Origin: Thiothrix subterranea
GTDB lineage: Bacteria > Pseudomonadota > Gammaproteobacteria > Thiotrichales > Thiotrichaceae
NCBI RefSeq assembly: GCF_030930995.1
Contig: NZ_CP133217.1
Span: 1,054,001 to 1,118,000 of the forward strand
Length of the DNA stretch: 64,000 bases
Reading direction: 5' to 3'
A program made the position numbers and the translations under genes. The notes below the pieces were generated by a model. The model saw only the letters and a list, made by a program, of their open reading frames with translations, did no database searches and was not told where the DNA came from. This document shows, piece by piece, positions 17,437 through 25,633 of this stretch (position 1 is its first letter; every line of letters starts with the position of its first letter).

Positions 17437-18354
17437 TTATACTGTTTCTTTAGGTAGCTTATAACCGAGTCCAATCATCGCATTCTTCACCCCATACAAC
17501 GCCAACACATCCCGCAACCACAACCGACACCCTTGCTCTTTAACACTATGATCCGCCGAGCAATCCACCTGCCATTGCCGCAGCACATACCCCGCCATTG
17601 CCGCCCGCAGTTTCAAATGCAGCACGCCATCAACCATGCCGTAGTCGCGTTCCGTGATTTCGGGATGCGGACGGTCAGGGTGCGGCACGATGTCGAGTTC
17701 GACAATGCGATTCCACTGGATGTCCTGCGCGGGAAGTTCGTGTTTGGCGGGGTTGCCATCCAGCAGTTCGGTGGATTCCATGCGCGTAAACACAAAGTCG
17801 CGGAATTCGCCGGATTTGCGGTCAAAAGCGCGGACGTGCCAGCGCAGCCCGTCATTTGCCAGTGCGAACGGCACAATTTCCCGCTCCGACATACCGCTGG
17901 AATGCGAGAAATAACGCATCCGCACCGCTTTGCGCTGATAAATTGCCCGCGTCACTGGCGCAAGGATGTCAACCACAGGGCGGTTCAACATCGGCGGCAG
18001 TTCACACGCCAAAAACGCATCCTGCATCTGGCTGATGCCATCGCCAAACCCTTGCGACAACATCATCAACACCCGCTCGACATTGTGCGCAAACGCAGGT
18101 CGAAAGCCACCGCCCAGCACATACGCCTTGCTGCTGCCATCCAGACTGAGGTTATCGGGGCAAAGCTCGCGGTATTGCGCAAAATCGCGAGTCGCGGCGG
18201 CGGGGGCAATGCCAAAGCGATCCATCAAATCCTGACGGCGCACATCCCCCAGAAAGAACAGGCGGAATTCAATGTACGCCAGCCGTTCGCGCTGCGATAG
18301 GCTCAGGGAGGCGAGTGCATCGGAAGTGATTGTCATAGTATCGGATTGTTTCAT
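17437..18354 (-). CDS. WYL-domain transcriptional regulator (BrxR/CapW-like)
   Basis: The 305-residue product starts with a winged helix (residues about 15-75: LSQRERLAYIEFRLFFLGDVRRQDLM, then FGIAPAAATRDFAQYREL). A WYL domain follows (VRMRYFSHSSGMSEREIVPFALANDG) and a C-terminal WCX-like part. This is the BrxR/CapW architecture, repressors that control BREX, CBASS and other anti-phage systems and sense a signal through the WYL domain. I take the ATG at 18354; a second in-frame ATG lies at 18336, and further upstream only a TTG exists. It directly precedes the jetD-C-A-B genes on the same strand and is divergent from dinD, so it probably regulates both directions. Its base composition is host-like while the SMC genes are AT-rich. 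Confidence 0.85.
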   Translation of the reverse strand: MKQSDTMTITSDALASLSLSQRERLAYIEFRLFFLGDVRRQDLMDRFGIAPAAATRDFAQYRELCPDNLSLDGSSKAYVLGGGFRPAFAHNVERVLMMLSQGFGDGISQMQDAFLACELPPMLNRPVVDILAPVTRAIYQRKAVRMRYFSHSSGMSEREIVPFALANDGLRWHVRAFDRKSGEFRDFVFTRMESTELLDGNPAKHELPAQDIQWNRIVELDIVPHPDRPHPEITERDYGMVDGVLHLKLRAAMAGYVLRQWQVDCSADHSVKEQGCRLWLRDVLALYGVKNAMIGLGYKLPKETV

Positions 18355-18451
18355 AGCGCATATTATGATCGTTACTATTTTTGAATTCAACAAAATGAGC
18401 TACTATACATAACCAATATGATGATGATTTTGAGCGATACGGAGATAAGCC
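18355..18451. promoter_or_regulatory. Divergent control region between WYL regulator and dinD
   Basis: This 97-bp AT-rich gap separates the WYL regulator gene from dinD. A near-palindrome TTTTTGAATTCAACAA (18378-18393, one mismatched pair) sits in the middle, flanked by direct repeats ACTAT at 18374 and 18402. It is a plausible operator for the regulator. I find no LexA box (CTGT-N8-ACAG), which is unexpected for a dinD-type gene. GGAG lies seven bases before the dinD ATG. Confidence 0.35.
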
Positions 18452-19297
18452 ATGAAAAAGGAATTGGTTCACACCCTGACTTCCACCTTTGAAGCACACG
18501 CACAACATATGGATAGCGGCGTGGAGTTCTGGCTTGCCCGTGATTTGCAGCACCTGTTGGGCTATACCGAATGGCGTAATTTCATGCTCGCCATCAACAA
18601 AGCTAAGACCGCTTGTGAGATTTCCGACCACGCTATCGCGGATCATTTTGTTGACGTCAACAAAACGATAACCATGCCAAAAGGTGCGCAAAAAGAAGTA
18701 CCTGACATCATGTTGACCCGCTACGCCTGCTATTTGATTGCCCAAAATGGCGACCCACGCAAACAGCAAATCGCTTTCGCGCAAACCTACTTCGCCATGC
18801 AAACCCGCAAGGCAGAACTGATTGAGCAACGTTTACTGGCGGCAGAACGGGTTTTTGCCCGTCAAAAACTGGCGGAAACCGAGAAAGAGCTTTCCCAAGT
18901 CATCTACGAACAAACGGGTGAAAACAAGAATTTTGCCCTAATTCGTAGCAAAGGCGATACCGCACTGTTCGGCAAACCAACGCAATCCATGAAAGCCCAA
19001 TGGAACGTGCCAGATAGCCGCCCGCTGGCTGATTTCGCCCCAACCATCATCCTCAAAGCCAAAGACTTCGCCACGGAAATCACCATCTTCAACGCCCGCG
19101 AACACAAAATGAAAACGGAATCCGCCATTTCCAGCGAACACATCACCAACAATCAGGCGGTGCGCAAAACGCTATTGGAACGCGGCATTCGCCCAGAAAA
19201 CCTGCCACCTGCCGAAGATGTGAAAAAAGTGGAGCGGCGCTTGGCATCCGAAGAGAAAAAAGTGTTACGGAAACCAGACGTGCTCGATAAGGAGTAA
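18452..19297 (+). CDS. dinD: DNA-damage-inducible protein D (DinD), BRO-N domain
   Basis: The 281-residue protein matches DinD along its length (E. coli DinD is about 270). It has the N-terminal BRO-N-type region (GVEFWLARDLQHLLGYTEWRNFMLAINKAK), followed by LTRYACYLIAQNGDPRKQQIAFAQTYFAMQTRKAEL and the C-terminal AREHKMKTESAISSEHITNNQAVRKTLLERGI. E. coli DinD inhibits RecA strand exchange and is SOS-induced, but no LexA box is seen here. Relatives are frequent in mobile and defence regions. The gene is divergent from the WYL regulator and followed by a strong palindrome at 19336. Confidence 0.9.
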   Translation: MKKELVHTLTSTFEAHAQHMDSGVEFWLARDLQHLLGYTEWRNFMLAINKAKTACEISDHAIADHFVDVNKTITMPKGAQKEVPDIMLTRYACYLIAQNGDPRKQQIAFAQTYFAMQTRKAELIEQRLLAAERVFARQKLAETEKELSQVIYEQTGENKNFALIRSKGDTALFGKPTQSMKAQWNVPDSRPLADFAPTIILKAKDFATEITIFNAREHKMKTESAISSEHITNNQAVRKTLLERGIRPENLPPAEDVKKVERRLASEEKKVLRKPDVLDKE

Positions 19298-19335
19298 ATA
19301 GCGCAGTTTGCCCTGCCTTATTGGAGAAACCTACC

Positions 19336-19373
19336 CACTTTCTACAATAAGAAAATCCATATTGTAGAAAGTG
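19336..19373. repeat. Perfect 14-bp inverted repeat after dinD
   Basis: CACTTTCTACAATA (19336-19349) and TATTGTAGAAAGTG (19360-19373) are perfect inverted arms with a 10-nt loop. There is no T run, so it is not a standard Rho-independent terminator. It may act as a processing hairpin for the dinD mRNA, a protein-binding palindrome, or a remnant of a small mobile element. Confidence 0.7.
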
Positions 19374-19471
19374 CTACCTTTCCGAGAATAACACCAGTAT
19401 CCACCATACCTGACTTGGGAAGCAGCCTATTTCCTCTGTCACCCTACCCCTTTCTGCCAACCAGAGGCGCT

Positions 19472-20095
19472 ATGCTCGAAACCATCCTCAAAGGCGCGAT
19501 GATCGCCAGCGGTCTAATCGTCGCCATCGGCGCACAAAACGCTTTCGTCTTGAAACAAGGTTTAGCCCGTCACCACATTTTCTGGGTCGCGCTGATCTGC
19601 TTCCTCTGCGATGCCGTATTAATGTCGGCAGGCGTATTAGGTTTAGGCGCGTTAATCAAAGACAGCAGCATAGCAACGTGCAGCCTCGCGCTGTTGGGGG
19701 CAGCTTTCCTATTTTGGTACGGATTTAACGCCTTTCGCAGTGCGTATCAAGCCACCAGCCATCTTGAAGCCGCCGCCAGCCATGCCAACCCCGCCAGCCT
19801 CGCAGCAGTCATCGCCACCACGTTCGCGCTAACTTTGCTGAATCCGCATGTGTATCTCGATACCGTCGTCATCCTCGGCAGTGTTGCTGGCACATTGCCT
19901 TCACACGACAAGTATTGGTTTTTACTCGGCGCAGTCAGCGTATCGGGCATCTGGTTTTTCGGGTTAGGTTACGGCGCAAGACTGCTCTCACCGCTTTTCC
20001 AAAAGCCCAGAACATGGCAAATTCTCGACATCCTCATCGGCATCATTATGTGGACAATCGCGTGGGGATTGCTTCAAGCCGATCTGTGTTGGTAA
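19472..20095 (+). CDS. LysE/ArgO-family amino acid exporter
   Basis: This 207-residue integral membrane protein has about six hydrophobic segments and the LysE/ArgO N-terminal signature GLIVAIGAQNAFVLKQGL. The C-terminal half contains TLLNPHVYLDTVVILGSVA, also typical. It exports basic amino acids (arginine or lysine) and limits toxic accumulation. I chose the ATG at 19472, preceded by AGAGG; a longer in-frame extension would add a Pro-rich stretch that does not look like a family start. The 3' end overlaps that of the convergent permease gene by 22 bp. Facing an importer for the same class of substrates suggests balanced uptake and efflux. Confidence 0.9.
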   Translation: MLETILKGAMIASGLIVAIGAQNAFVLKQGLARHHIFWVALICFLCDAVLMSAGVLGLGALIKDSSIATCSLALLGAAFLFWYGFNAFRSAYQATSHLEAAASHANPASLAAVIATTFALTLLNPHVYLDTVVILGSVAGTLPSHDKYWFLLGAVSVSGIWFFGLGYGARLLSPLFQKPRTWQILDILIGIIMWTIAWGLLQADLCW

Positions 20096-20766
20096 GCATT
20101 CAAGCGCTTTTCCAGCAAACGAAACGCATACACCAGCACATACGTCATGATCAGGTACAACACCGCCGCCGTCAGATACATTTCATACACCGCAAACGTT
20201 TTCGAGCGGATCAAATCCGCCGCGCCCGTCAAATCAATCACGGTAATGGCACTCACCAATGAGGTGGCTTGCAACAAAAACACCACCTCATTGCCATACG
20301 CAGGCAAGGCAATGCGGAACGCTTTCGGCAAAGTCACGCGCCGAAACAATAACCAGCCGGACATGCCAAACGCCTTGCCCGCCTCGATTTCACCCCGTGG
20401 TACAGCTTGGATGGCGCCACGGAAAATTTCCGCCGTATACGCCGCCGTATTCAAGGTTAAGGTCAGCACCGCGCAAAACCACGCATTGCGAAAATACGTC
20501 CACAAACCCATATCACTCAGCACGTCACGGAATTGCCCGCTACCGTAATAAATCAGGAACAATTGCACCAGCAACGGCGTGCCCCGAAAATAAAACACAA
20601 ACCCCGCCGTCGGATACTTCAGCAAGGGATTGTGTGACAACCGCGCCAATGCCAGCGGCACTGCCAACAACAAACCAATCGCAAGGCTGAACAAAGTCAG
20701 TTGCACCGTAACCCCAGCACCCGCCAACAATTTCGGTAAACTCTCGCCGATCAATTCCCAGTTCAT
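20074..20766 (-). CDS. Basic amino acid ABC transporter permease (HisM/ArtM-like)
   Basis: This 230-residue inner-membrane permease of the polar amino acid family (His/Glu/Gln/Arg/opine) has five or so membrane helices and the EAA loop EIEAGKAFGMSGWLLFRRVTLPKAFRIALP, which contacts the ATPase. It is the last gene of a four-gene importer operon and overlaps the preceding permease by 4 bp (20763-20766). It forms a heterodimeric channel with that permease. The exact substrate cannot be fixed from the permease; the binding protein of the operon points to lysine, arginine, ornithine or histidine. Confidence 0.9.
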   Translation of the reverse strand: MNWELIGESLPKLLAGAGVTVQLTLFSLAIGLLLAVPLALARLSHNPLLKYPTAGFVFYFRGTPLLVQLFLIYYGSGQFRDVLSDMGLWTYFRNAWFCAVLTLTLNTAAYTAEIFRGAIQAVPRGEIEAGKAFGMSGWLLFRRVTLPKAFRIALPAYGNEVVFLLQATSLVSAITVIDLTGAADLIRSKTFAVYEMYLTAAVLYLIMTYVLVYAFRLLEKRLNAYQHRSA

Positions 20767-21449
20767 ACGCGCACCCCGCGTTTCGCCCAGGTTTCGGCAC
20801 GTTTCAACACCAACATCGACACCAAGGTAATCGCGAGGAACAGCAGGGAGGCAAGAAAATAAAAGGTAAACGGCTGATGCGTGGCGGTGGCGGCCAGTTT
20901 GGCGTTACGCATCAATTCATCCAACTGAATCAATGAAATCAGCGCGGTGGCTTTGATCAACACCATCCACACATTGCCCAATCCCGGCAACGCCATGCGC
21001 AGCGCCAGCGGCAATTGCACCCGCCGGAACGCCAGCGCTTTGCTCATGCCAATTGCCCGCGCTGCTTCCATTTGCCCACGCGGGACGGATAAAAACGCCC
21101 CGCGCAACACTTCGGTACAAAACGCGCCGTAAATAAAGCCAATGGTCATAAAGCCCGCCACAAACGGGTTGAGGTCGAGCCGCAACTCGTACCCCAACGC
21201 CGCCACGCCATCCTGAATTAGCTTCGGCACACCGTAATACACCAGCAACAGCAAGATCAGTTCCGGCACTCCGCGCACCACGGTGGTATACGTATCCGCC
21301 GCCCAATTCGCCAACCGTGAGTGCGAGAACTTGCCCCACGCGCCCAGCAACCCGAACAGGATTGCCATGAACATGGCACACAATCCTACCAGCACCGTCA
21401 TTTGCAGACCCTTGAGTAGCAACCAGCCGTAACCTTGTAAATCCAGCAA
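20763..21449 (-). CDS. Basic amino acid ABC transporter permease (HisQ/ArtQ-like)
   Basis: The 228-residue permease partner has the EAA loop QMEAARAIGMSKALAFRRVQLPLALRMALP and an N-terminal segment VVRGVPELILLLLVYYG typical of HisQ/ArtQ. It lies 3 bp downstream of the binding-protein gene and overlaps the second permease by 4 bp, so all are co-transcribed. Together with the HisM-like protein it forms the membrane channel of the importer. Confidence 0.9.
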   Translation of the reverse strand: MLDLQGYGWLLLKGLQMTVLVGLCAMFMAILFGLLGAWGKFSHSRLANWAADTYTTVVRGVPELILLLLVYYGVPKLIQDGVAALGYELRLDLNPFVAGFMTIGFIYGAFCTEVLRGAFLSVPRGQMEAARAIGMSKALAFRRVQLPLALRMALPGLGNVWMVLIKATALISLIQLDELMRNAKLAATATHQPFTFYFLASLLFLAITLVSMLVLKRAETWAKRGVRV

Positions 21450-21452
21450 GGC

Positions 21453-22232
21453 TTATTCCCCGTACAGGTCGAAGTCGAAGTATTTCTTGTTGATCTCCGC
21501 GTAAGTGCCGTCTGCACGAATTTGCTCAATCGCCTTGTTCAGCTTTTCTGCCAAGGCGGTATCGCCTTTGCGGATACCAATGCCCACTCCTTCCCCGACG
21601 AATTCCACATCATTGAAATCGCCGCCGACGAATTCGACTTTACCCGCGTTTTTTTCATCCTTGACCACCGGGGCAAGCACCACCGAATCTGCACACACCA
21701 AATCCACGCGCCCTGCCAGCAAATCCAGATTGGCTTCGTCCTGGGTTTTGTACGCGGTGACTTCTACGATGTCTTTGAATTTGCCGCGCACGAAATTGTC
21801 CGCTACCACACCGCTTTGCACGCCGACCATTTTGCCTTTGAGTTTGGCTTCATCGGTCGGGTCAACGTCCGTGCCGACAGCGCGGATGCATTTAATCGGG
21901 GTGGTGTAATATTTTTTGCTGAAGTCGATTTTTTCTTTGCGTTCGGCGGTGATCGACATCGAGGCAACGATGGCATCAAATTTTTTCGCATCCAGTGCCG
22001 GAATCAAACCGTCCCAATCCGATGTCACCCATTCGCACTCGGTTGCCATCGCTTTGCATAGCGCGTTGCCGATGTCGATGTCAAAACCTGCTAACTTGCC
22101 ATCTTTATCCACGGTGTTGAACGGGGCATACGCGCCTTCCGTACCGAGGCGCAGTTTGTCTTCGGCTTGGGCAGTCCCGGCAACAGCCAGTGCCAGCACG
22201 GCGCTCGACAGTAAGGTAGTGAGTAGTTTCAT
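21453..22232 (-). CDS. Periplasmic lysine/arginine/ornithine/histidine-binding protein
   Basis: This 259-residue protein has a Sec signal peptide (cleavage after TAQA) and a family 3 solute-binding fold. LRLGTEGAYAPFNTVDKDGKLAGFDIDIGNALC is the classical HisJ/ArgT start, and SDWDGLIPALDAKKFDAIVASMSIT follows. It delivers basic amino acids to the HisQM-like permease in the inner membrane. A Shine-Dalgarno AGGAGA precedes the ATG. The gene lies between the ATPase and permease genes. Whether it prefers arginine, lysine or histidine cannot be told. Confidence 0.92.
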   Translation of the reverse strand: MKLLTTLLSSAVLALAVAGTAQAEDKLRLGTEGAYAPFNTVDKDGKLAGFDIDIGNALCKAMATECEWVTSDWDGLIPALDAKKFDAIVASMSITAERKEKIDFSKKYYTTPIKCIRAVGTDVDPTDEAKLKGKMVGVQSGVVADNFVRGKFKDIVEVTAYKTQDEANLDLLAGRVDLVCADSVVLAPVVKDEKNAGKVEFVGGDFNDVEFVGEGVGIGIRKGDTALAEKLNKAIEQIRADGTYAEINKKYFDFDLYGE

Positions 22233-22249
22233 GGTTGTCTCCTGTTGGG

Positions 22250-23023
22250 TTATTTAAGCTGGGTGGCAAGAAATTGCTGGCAACGTTCCGAACGCGGGTT
22301 GTTGAAGACTTGTTCAGGGCTGCCTTGTTCTTCAATCTGCCCTTGATGCAAAAAGATCACTTGGGAAGAGACTTCCCGCGCAAAGCCCATTTCGTGGGTC
22401 ACGACCAGCATGGTCATGCCTTCGTCAGCCAGTTGGCGCATCACGCGCAGCACTTCGCCAACCAATTCGGGGTCGAGGGCGGAAGTCGGTTCATCGAACA
22501 GCATCACTGCCGGTTTCATCGCCAGTGCTCGCGCAATTGCCACGCGCTGTTGCTGCCCACCGGAAAGGTGATCGGGATAGCTGTCCGCTTTATTGGCAAT
22601 GCCGACTTTGTTGAGCAATTCCAACGCGTATTCTTTGGCTTCGGCTTTGGGAATGCCCAGCACATGCACGGGTGCTTCGATAATGTTTTCCAAAATGGTG
22701 CGGTGGCTCCACAGGTTGAAACCTTGGAATACCATGCCCAAACGGGTGCGGATGTGGTCGACTTGTTTTTGGCTTTTGGGAACGGTTTTGCCGTGCCGGT
22801 CGCGGGTCATGTCGATCAATTCGCCGGTGACATAGACCTCGCCTTCATCAGGTGTTTCGAGCAAATTGATGCAGCGTAGCAGGGTGCTTTTGCCTGAACC
22901 GCTTGATCCTAATAAAGAAATCACATCGCCTTTGTGGGCTGTGAGTGAAATGCCATTGAGGACGGCTAAATCACCGAAGCGTTTTTTGATATTACGGACG
23001 ACAAGGGCATGTTCCGGGGGCAT
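22250..23023 (-). CDS. Basic amino acid ABC transporter ATPase (HisP-like)
   Basis: The 257-residue ATPase has Walker [12 protein letters not shown], the Q-loop [10 protein letters not shown], signature [15 protein letters not shown] and Walker [13 protein letters not shown], with the H-loop [12 protein letters not shown]. The alpha-helical insert [24 protein letters not shown] resembles HisP/ArtP. It is the first gene of the importer operon, 17 bp upstream of the binding-protein gene, and powers uptake by the HisQM-like permease. Confidence 0.93.
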   Translation of the reverse strand: MPPEHALVVRNIKKRFGDLAVLNGISLTAHKGDVISLLGSSGSGKSTLLRCINLLETPDEGEVYVTGELIDMTRDRHGKTVPKSQKQVDHIRTRLGMVFQGFNLWSHRTILENIIEAPVHVLGIPKAEAKEYALELLNKVGIANKADSYPDHLSGGQQQRVAIARALAMKPAVMLFDEPTSALDPELVGEVLRVMRQLADEGMTMLVVTHEMGFAREVSSQVIFLHQGQIEEQGSPEQVFNNPRSERCQQFLATQLK

Positions 23024-23159
23024 TTATCACGTTTCTCGCTGGGCTAATCACGAATGCACAAAGCAATAATCCAATCTGATCAATAAAGCAAGCGATTGAC
23101 TGCCATTCACCTAGAAATTGCTTGAATTGCAGTTGCTAGAACAGGCATAAAGACTACCT

Positions 23160-23245
23160 GCATCGAAATGGTGCGAGATGCGCTTGGTGTGCACATATCT
23201 GATGCTGAATATTCGCAGCGGCTAATGCTGGCATGGATATTGCTT
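23160..23245 (+). promoter_or_regulatory. NtrC-like site and sigma-54 promoter of the TorF porin gene
   Basis: CTGGCATGGATATTGCTT (23228-23245) fits the -24/-12 sigma-54 promoter: GG at 23230-23231 and GC at 23242-23243 are exactly 10 bp apart. The start site would be near 23255. Upstream, GCATC-GAAAT-GGTGC (23160-23174) resembles the NtrC consensus GCACY-N5-RGTGC. The same element, with three changed bases in the spacer, lies before urtA. The rest of the 300-bp gap (23024-23324) shows no gene. Confidence 0.65.
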
Positions 23246-23324
23246 TGGATTTGGCAGCCAATGCCCTGTTACTTTTCAAGGTGATGTGGTTGGTTCCTAT
23301 TTATAATTACGTTTGAGGTGTTGT

Positions 23325-23990
23325 ATGCATACTAAAAAAACGCTTGCTAGTAGTATTCTGGTGATGTTGTCTGCGGCTGTGTTGGCTGCACCCGCTGCAC
23401 ATGCGGGTTCTGGTGCAGAAGTCTCGGCTTCCGCTGGCGTTGCCAACATGTATTTGTGGCGCGGTTTTGATCTGGGTGATGGCGATGCAGCCGTTTATGG
23501 CGATCTGAAAGTAAAACACGGTTCTGGTGCGTATGCAGGCATCTGGGGTTCTTCCGGCGACGCTACCTTGGGTACAGAGTATGATTTGTACGCTGGTTGG
23601 GGCGGTAAAGTAGGCGCTTTGGATGTGGATGCAAGCCTCTGGACTTACGTTTACCCTGATGCTGGCAAAGGCAATATCGGCGCGGGTGATCTGGTGGATG
23701 CCGTGGTTTCCGTTGGCGCAGGCCCTGCAAACGTCACGTTGTATGAAGCACTGGAAGGTGACGATGCCAATGAATACCGTTATGTCACCGCGAAATACAC
23801 CAAAGACAAATACTCCGCCATGTACGGGCAGCACATGTATGACGAAGGTGCCAGCCCTGGTCATATTCAGCTCGGCTATCAGTACAATGACAACCTCGGC
23901 TTTGCGGTGAGCCAGTTTGTCGTCGACAATGACACAGTAGACGATAACCCACAGTTTTTGGTGAACTACACCTTGCCACTGACTAAATAA
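23325..23990 (+). CDS. TorF-family putative porin
   Basis: This 221-residue outer-membrane protein has a signal peptide (cleavage after AHA) and a short beta-barrel beginning AEVSASAGVANMYLWRGFDLGDGDAAVYGDLKV, the hallmark of the TIGR02001/TorF family. It ends in a strand FLVNYTLPLTK. The ATG at 23325 has GAGGTG upstream. Members often sit beside transporters for nitrogen compounds; the sigma-54 promoter and shared NtrC-like site with urtA suggest that this is the outer-membrane channel for urea or short amides, induced by nitrogen limitation. A strong terminator follows, so it is transcribed separately from urtABCDE. Confidence 0.87.
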   Translation: MHTKKTLASSILVMLSAAVLAAPAAHAGSGAEVSASAGVANMYLWRGFDLGDGDAAVYGDLKVKHGSGAYAGIWGSSGDATLGTEYDLYAGWGGKVGALDVDASLWTYVYPDAGKGNIGAGDLVDAVVSVGAGPANVTLYEALEGDDANEYRYVTAKYTKDKYSAMYGQHMYDEGASPGHIQLGYQYNDNLGFAVSQFVVDNDTVDDNPQFLVNYTLPLTK

Positions 23991-24013
23991 ACTCCATTTA
24001 ATGGTTTTGAAGA

Positions 24014-24037
24014 GGGATGCTAGGGCATCCCTTTTTT
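24014..24037 (+). terminator. Rho-independent terminator after the porin gene
   Basis: GGGATGC (24014-24020) pairs perfectly with GCATCCC (24025-24031) around TAGG, followed by TTTTTT. It ends the porin transcript 24 bp after the stop codon. Confidence 0.93.
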
Positions 24038-24057
24038 ATGCCCGTCGTTTTCGCAAA

Positions 24058-24142
24058 CGTCATTAATGGTGCAAATGTTGTTTTATTGCATCGGTTTGGT
24101 GCGTAATTACCACAACCAAATACTCTGGCACGCTTTGTGCTT
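24058..24142 (+). promoter_or_regulatory. NtrC-like sites and sigma-54 promoter of urtABCDE
   Basis: CTGGCACGCTTTGTGCTT (24125-24142) has GG (24127-24128) and GC (24139-24140) exactly 10 bp apart, the -24/-12 geometry of sigma-54 promoters. GCATC-GGTTT-GGTGC (24088-24102) is an NtrC-like site. A weaker one, with a good right half GGTGC at 24068-24072, lies 30 bp (three turns) upstream. Induction by NtrC under nitrogen limitation is inferred. The urtA ATG has AGGAGT seven bases upstream. Confidence 0.75.
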
Positions 24143-24189
24143 AGTCCTGAGCAGAGTAAATCTTTCATCCATCATTCAGGAGTGACCCA

Positions 24190-25500
24190 ATGTTTCTTAA
24201 AAACGTTTTCAAACAAACTTTGTTGGTTGTGAGTATGGCGGCGGCGCTGGGTACATCCAGCTTGGCAATGGCTGCCGATGACACCATCAAGGTCGGCGTA
24301 TTGCATTCCCTCTCCGGCACCATGGCGATCAGCGAAACCACGCTGAAAGATACCATGCTGATGTTGATTGATGAGCAAAACAAAAAAGGCGGCGTACTGG
24401 GCAAGCAACTCGAAGCAGTCGTGGTTGACCCTGCTTCCAACTGGCCGCTGTTTGCGGAAAAAGCCCGTGACCTGATCGAGAAAGACAAAGTTGCCGCGAC
24501 CTTCGGTTGCTGGACATCGGTTTCGCGCAAATCCGTGCTGCCAGTGTTTGAAGAGAAAAACAGCCTGCTGTTCTACCCGGTGCAATACGAAGGTGAAGAG
24601 TCTTCCAAAAACGTGTTCTACACTGGCGCTGCGCCGAACCAACAAGCCATCCCCGCTGTTGATTACCTGATGAAAGAAGGCGAAGTGAAACGCTGGGTCT
24701 TGGCAGGGACGGACTATGTTTACCCGCGCACCACCAACAAGATTCTGGAAGCGTATTTGAAATCCAAAGGTGTCGACGAAAAAGACATCATGATCAACTA
24801 CACCCCGTTCGGTCATTCTGACTGGCAGTCCATCGTGGCTGACATCAAGAAATTCGGCGGCGAAGGCAAGAAAACTGCCGTGGTTTCCACCATCAACGGC
24901 GATGCTAACGTACCGTTCTACAAAGAACTCGGCAACCAAGGCATTTCTGCGGAAGACATCCCTGTGGTCGCGTTCTCGGTGGGTGAAGAAGAACTCTCCG
25001 GTATCGACACCAAGCCACTGGTTGGGCATTTGGCGGCATGGAACTACTTCATGAGCGTGGATACTCCAGAAAACAAGGAATTCATCAAAAAGTGGAAGGA
25101 ATACACCAAGAACGACAAGCGCGTCACCAACGACCCGATGGAGGCGCACGTCATCGGCTTCAATATGTGGGTAAAAGCGGTTGAACAAGCCAAATCCACC
25201 GACACCGATAAAGTGGCAGAAGCCATGATCGGTCAGGAAGTGCCGAACCTCACTGGCGGCATCGCCAAAATGTTACCGAATCATCACCTGACCAAGCCGG
25301 TACTGATTGGTGAGATCCAAGAAAACGGTCAGTTTGAAGTCGTCTCCAAAACTCCTGAAGTAGCGGGTGACGCATGGTCTGACTTCCTGCCGGATTCCAA
25401 ACCTATCGTCGCTGACTGGACAGGTAAGGAAACCGACGGCAAACCGTGCGGCAACTTCAATACCGAAACCAAGAAGTGTTCTGGGCAGAAATACGAATAA
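24190..25500 (+). CDS. urtA: Urea ABC transporter substrate-binding protein
   Basis: This 436-residue periplasmic protein has a signal peptide (cleavage after AMA) and the UrtA-type sequence: IKVGVLHSLSGTMAISETTLKDT, AATFGCWTSVSRKSVLPVFE, LLFYPVQYEGEESSKNVFYTGA and NDPMEAHVIGFNMWVKAVEQA. UrtA binds urea, and possibly short amides, and hands it to UrtBC. It heads the urtABCDE operon and is preceded by a sigma-54/NtrC-type control region. A repeat with long inverted arms separates it from urtB and may stabilise the urtA part of the mRNA. Confidence 0.96.
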   Translation: MFLKNVFKQTLLVVSMAAALGTSSLAMAADDTIKVGVLHSLSGTMAISETTLKDTMLMLIDEQNKKGGVLGKQLEAVVVDPASNWPLFAEKARDLIEKDKVAATFGCWTSVSRKSVLPVFEEKNSLLFYPVQYEGEESSKNVFYTGAAPNQQAIPAVDYLMKEGEVKRWVLAGTDYVYPRTTNKILEAYLKSKGVDEKDIMINYTPFGHSDWQSIVADIKKFGGEGKKTAVVSTINGDANVPFYKELGNQGISAEDIPVVAFSVGEEELSGIDTKPLVGHLAAWNYFMSVDTPENKEFIKKWKEYTKNDKRVTNDPMEAHVIGFNMWVKAVEQAKSTDTDKVAEAMIGQEVPNLTGGIAKMLPNHHLTKPVLIGEIQENGQFEVVSKTPEVAGDAWSDFLPDSKPIVADWTGKETDGKPCGNFNTETKKCSGQKYE

Positions 25501-25509
25501 GTAGAGATG

Positions 25510-25613
25510 AAGAAACCCCTCCTAACCTCCCCTTGTCAGGGGAGGAACAAGAGGGATATGACTCCTTCTTTGCTCCCTTCCCTGATAAGGGGAGGGTTGG
25601 GGAGGGGTTTCTT
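25510..25613. repeat. Palindromic intergenic repeat between urtA and urtB
   Basis: Two outward arms, AAGAAACCCCTCC (25510-25522) and GGAGGGGTTTCTT (25601-25613), are exact inverse complements. Inside them are further complementary pieces (CCTCCCCTTGTCAGGGGAGG on the left, a related sequence on the right). The element resembles dispersed intergenic palindromes (REP/MITE-like) of bacterial genomes and could form a long hairpin in the urt mRNA. Confidence 0.8.
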
Positions 25614-25633
25614 AGCAGTATTCAGGTACATGT

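Noticed and set aside
18355-18451. LexA (SOS) box controlling dinD
   Set aside because: No CTGT-N8-ACAG sequence is present in the gap.
11497-19297. Prophage or integrative element
   Set aside because: No integrase, portal, capsid, tRNA attachment site or flanking direct repeats were found around the SMC operon.
24172-25188. 338-codon open frame opposite urtA
   Set aside because: It lies antisense to a well-recognised gene and its translation has no recognisable domain; long antisense frames are expected in GC-rich coding sequence.
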